Source: Cladobotryum mycophilum
Taxonomy: Eukaryota > Ascomycota > Sordariomycetes > Hypocreales > Hypocreaceae
Reading direction: 5' to 3'
Length of the DNA stretch: 64,000 nt
Assembly: GCA_036429605.1 (NCBI GenBank)
Contig: JAVFKD010000015.1
Coordinates: forward strand, 2,379,421 to 2,443,420
Made by a program: the position numbers and the translations under genes. Below the pieces are notes generated by a model, which searched no databases, was not told where the DNA came from, and worked only from the letters and a program-made list of their open reading frames with translations. Of this stretch, positions 60,604 through 64,000 are shown one piece after another (position 1 is the first letter of the stretch; each line of letters starts with the position of its first letter).

Positions 60604-63600
60604 ATTAAGTAGAAACTATTAGTAGTGCTCGATAAAGTAAGCAAATAATATAATATCCAATGCCAATGGGCAAATACAGCGCTGGCAACGAGGGACTGTG
60701 GGCGCACAAGATCGCTTGACAGATCTGGCGGTGGGATGAATGCGAAATGAGAACCAAGGGTCCTCCAAACCATGATCGAATTACACGAGGTTGGGGGCCT
60801 CGTTGGCGCTTCGCCGCTGGCCAGTCGGCTAAACATCCGAACCAACCATCGTGAAGATCATCAGGTACGGCACCTCCCGCCATTGAGATGTGATATGAAT
60901 GGCAAAAAAAGCCATGAAAAGGTTTCATTTTGATGCCTGTGAGAGGGCTATGATACCTCCCTCATGGTGTTTTAAGATGAATGTTGGAAATGGCCCAGGC
61001 TATTGACAGCATCTGATGCTGGGCCTCTACTGTGTTTCTAGCAAGAGTGGCAGTCCGGTAGTGGCTGCTAGAACAGCCTCTTACCTCCAGCTGATGACTT
61101 ACCAGTAAAAAAAATACAAGTTGTCTACTTGATCATGGCTTTCATGGGGTATTTGAGTCTGTTGACCATAGTCTAATATTCACATTTTTGAACAATGATA
61201 GGCCAAAATATTGTTTTATTGGCTTTGGAATGATAAATTATATGATCTTTACATTTCAGAATGTACCTAGAACATTTAAGTAAGCCAGCAGGTTTTGTAT
61301 CTTACAAACTCCAATACTCAGAGAAGTTCAAGGTCGAATGATAAAGCACAGCCACTACAAAACTACAACAACCAATCAAATGAGAAAAAGATATAGAAAT
61401 GTTTATCAAAATAAACGTAAGGAAACCAATGCATAGCGGGTGTACTACTTGTGTCCTTGGTTGATGTCGAGGAGGCGATGAGTTACAGGGTAAGGATAGT
61501 TATGAAGTGGATTAGAAACCGAATATTGATGTATATTTTGTTCGGGATAACACATGAATAGAAGAAGTCGCTGGCTCCTGACTTTCCAATAGTTTTCATG
61601 GTCTTGATAGTTTCATCTTCAATTCATTGCTTCTGGTATTAGCCACCACGTGCCTCCAAGTTCCGACTCCCCCTCCACCAGCACAGAATTTGCCTCCGCC
61701 ACATACTAGAGCTGGTGTGTATACGTTGCATACAAGAGAGTATCGCTCTACAAAACAGGTTTGACAACATCCCCAATTGCGAAGAAACTAGACGCCTTGG
61801 CTTGAATTGTATCGAGGGTCCCGACTGCTGGCATCGCTTGATGGTGTCTATTGAAGAGGGCGTTCAGTAGTCCTGGCTTTCCTCCTTTCACACACCAAGA
61901 ACCTGTTTCTGACATGCCCATTGACGCCTCAGATATGATAAATGACTCGCAATAAATGACAACCTTACTTTTTCATCGATGAAGTCGCGTGGTAAACCGC
62001 ACCTACTGCAGCCCCAAACCCGCAAGGCAAGGCACCGCCAGTTCTGTTCCATGTACGGAGTAGAAGGATGGTTCGAAACGGGGGTGAAGGGGAAGGGGGC
62101 GCAAGATCTAGAGATTCGCCACGTGCGTCCTTCTCCACCACCACCAACTCTCCCCCAAGTTGAAGTGTAGGGACCTTTCTAGAACCTATTTTTCTCGTCT
62201 AAGCGGTTTTATTGTTTCGTGACAATGAAATTTACGGTCCCAAACGCAATGAACCGTCACCGACCAACGAGATCATTGAATGCAGAGGATGAGATGTCAA
62301 GGCCATGTGGCCTATCCTTGTTTCCATGGAGCCCGGCAATGATGGGAGATTTGAATAGACCAACAATTCAAAGCTCGACCCACCTGAAACCCCTGTGAGA
62401 AGCACATCAGCTCCTCCCCCAGCACGAGCGTTAAATTACATTATTTGCGAGACAACACCAAAAAAAGATGGAGCAATTGCAAGAGCCACGCACAGTCGCA
62501 CATGATATCGAATCGAGATGGAGAAGGGAGCCACAAACCAATGGGGGGAGGGGGATGGTGGATATTTTCGAGTCTCACGCACGCGTGGAGGAGATTGTTC
62601 AAGATGACGGCAACCGAGATTGAAGCAAGGTTGGCATTTCCAAGATGGTACGAGTAGATCATCTATGGGCTTGTGTTCATGAATGTAGGAAATAGGGGGT
62701 CATCCTGACTAGAAGATGAGATCCGTGTTCCATTACGAGATTCTAGAAAGAAAACAACAACAACAACAGCAGCCACTGGTCTCCTCCCTCCTCACCCCCA
62801 GTCCTGGCAGACATTGGAATTTGTTCGCCTCAGCAAAGCAGGGGGTAGGTCTTAAAATTTGAAGCAATTCCAAGGGAGAGACGGGCGCACTGTGCGAGCG
62901 GGTTTCATCTGACACATCCCAGGCTCGAATGGGGGAAGAGATGCTCGTAGCAAAAAAAAGAAAAAACAAATAAGAACGATTTCCACAATTTCTTTTTGGC
63001 GGGTACAGGACAGTGCAAGGCGGAACATCATCACATATCATAATTACTGTAGCGAGAAGGCTAAACATAGAGATATGAAATACCACTAGGAAACGTTCCA
63101 TTGAGCAGCTGCCATAACAAGAAGAAAAGAAAGCAAAAATGACCCATTTGTCAAAGAACCTCCCCTAGTAAAACATATTGGTTCCTTTTTCTTTTTGGTC
63201 CCCCTAAAAACCGCGTTAGTGTTGGTACATCGGAAGTCCTTGGTGCGCGCATAAGGGCTGATGGAACTATGGTCCGTTCTGTCTCTCATGCTGGTTTCGA
63301 GACATTCGATATGAGACGCGGGGATCGCATGATGCTAACCCTCATTCCTCCTCCCCCTCTCCGCATCAAGTAATCAGCTAAAACAAAACCCAACACAATA
63401 TTATATACTGACTACCGAGTTGGCATTGCAAAGACCGAGCAAGTACCGGCAGAAAGGGCGTAAGTTGGTGGTGGTGGTGGGGGAAGCAACGATGATGACG
63501 ATGATGCTGACATGACAGTCTCAAATTTCAGAACAAGTATTATGCAAGTGATTCTACCTGTAAGAGACCAGACAAAGTTTGGAACGTGCTTCTTTTTCCC

Positions 63601-64000
63601 GTCGTTGAGCGGGAGTGTGTTTGAGTGAGGTCGTTCTGTATTACCCCGTATAGCATCGCAACGTGTGCCTAACAAGCTTGTATGAGCCCCCTCCCTTGCG
63701 TTGCTCCTTGAGTTTGCTATGCTTTGACTGCCAATCCCCAAAAAGTGATCATAGCTGAGACTAAGAAATAGGGAGAGAGTCTTGGGGGCTTACATTCATG
63801 ATTCATGAAAAGCAACAGCCATTTGACATGTTGGAGGTGTGGTGTGCATCAGAAACATGCGTCTTCTAGAGCTTTTCTCTACGTCTTATCACCACCACCT
63901 GAACCACACTCATGGCACCAACACGCTCTTGTTTCCCCTGTCATCTCATGCAGGAACCCCCTGTCAGGAGATGGAGCCCGTGGGGGCAGAGCGCTTCGTG
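60604..64000. other. Right-end stretch without a recognised gene
   Basis: About 3.4 kb. ORFs up to 122 codons occur on both strands but none resembles a protein. It holds the Smr gene promoter on the left; the rest may be flank of a gene beyond the window. Confidence 0.5.

Overview
The window is nuclear DNA of a filamentous ascomycete, most likely a sordariomycete (Hypocreales-like). The evidence is short GT-AG introns of about 47-125 bp with CTAAC-type branch points, long pyrimidine-rich leaders, and typical fungal housekeeping proteins: Tel1, Cul4, Pif1, Edc3, PalH, Lag1, Hmt1, Cdc48 and Kti12. There are no operons, CRISPR arrays, rRNAs, convincing tRNAs or intact transposons.

Left part (1-30.2 kb). 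Seven genes lie head to tail on the + strand: TEL1 (5' end outside the window), CUL4, an unrecognised disordered fungal protein, PIF1, EDC3, palH and LAG1. TEL1, CUL4 and PIF1 all belong to genome maintenance. EDC3 acts in mRNA decapping, PalH in ambient-pH signalling and LAG1 in ceramide synthesis.

Middle (30.2-50.2 kb). HMT1, a vacuolar half-type ABC transporter for phytochelatin-metal complexes, runs on the - strand and converges on LAG1. Upstream of it is a stretch of about 14.6 kb with no supportable protein gene but many microsatellites and homopolymers.

Right part (50.2-64 kb). A small conserved fungal protein (+), CDC48 (-, six exons), KTI12 (-, six-base first exon), a DUF7702-like membrane protein (+) and a DUF1771/Smr protein with a polyglutamine tail (-) are followed by about 3.4 kb without a recognisable gene.

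The strongest unexpected signal is technical. Seven apparent -1 frameshifts, in six otherwise well-conserved genes, each sit in a homopolymer run, and one added base restores the family sequence in each case. This points to homopolymer under-calling in the assembly rather than seven pseudogenes. The gene entries describe each protein as if the missing base were present.

The most testable biological leads are three PacC-type sites within 50 bp upstream of palH, two upstream ORFs before palH, a His/Asp/Glu decapeptide repeat at the C terminus of HMT1, and the large gene desert. I found no clearly new multi-gene system.
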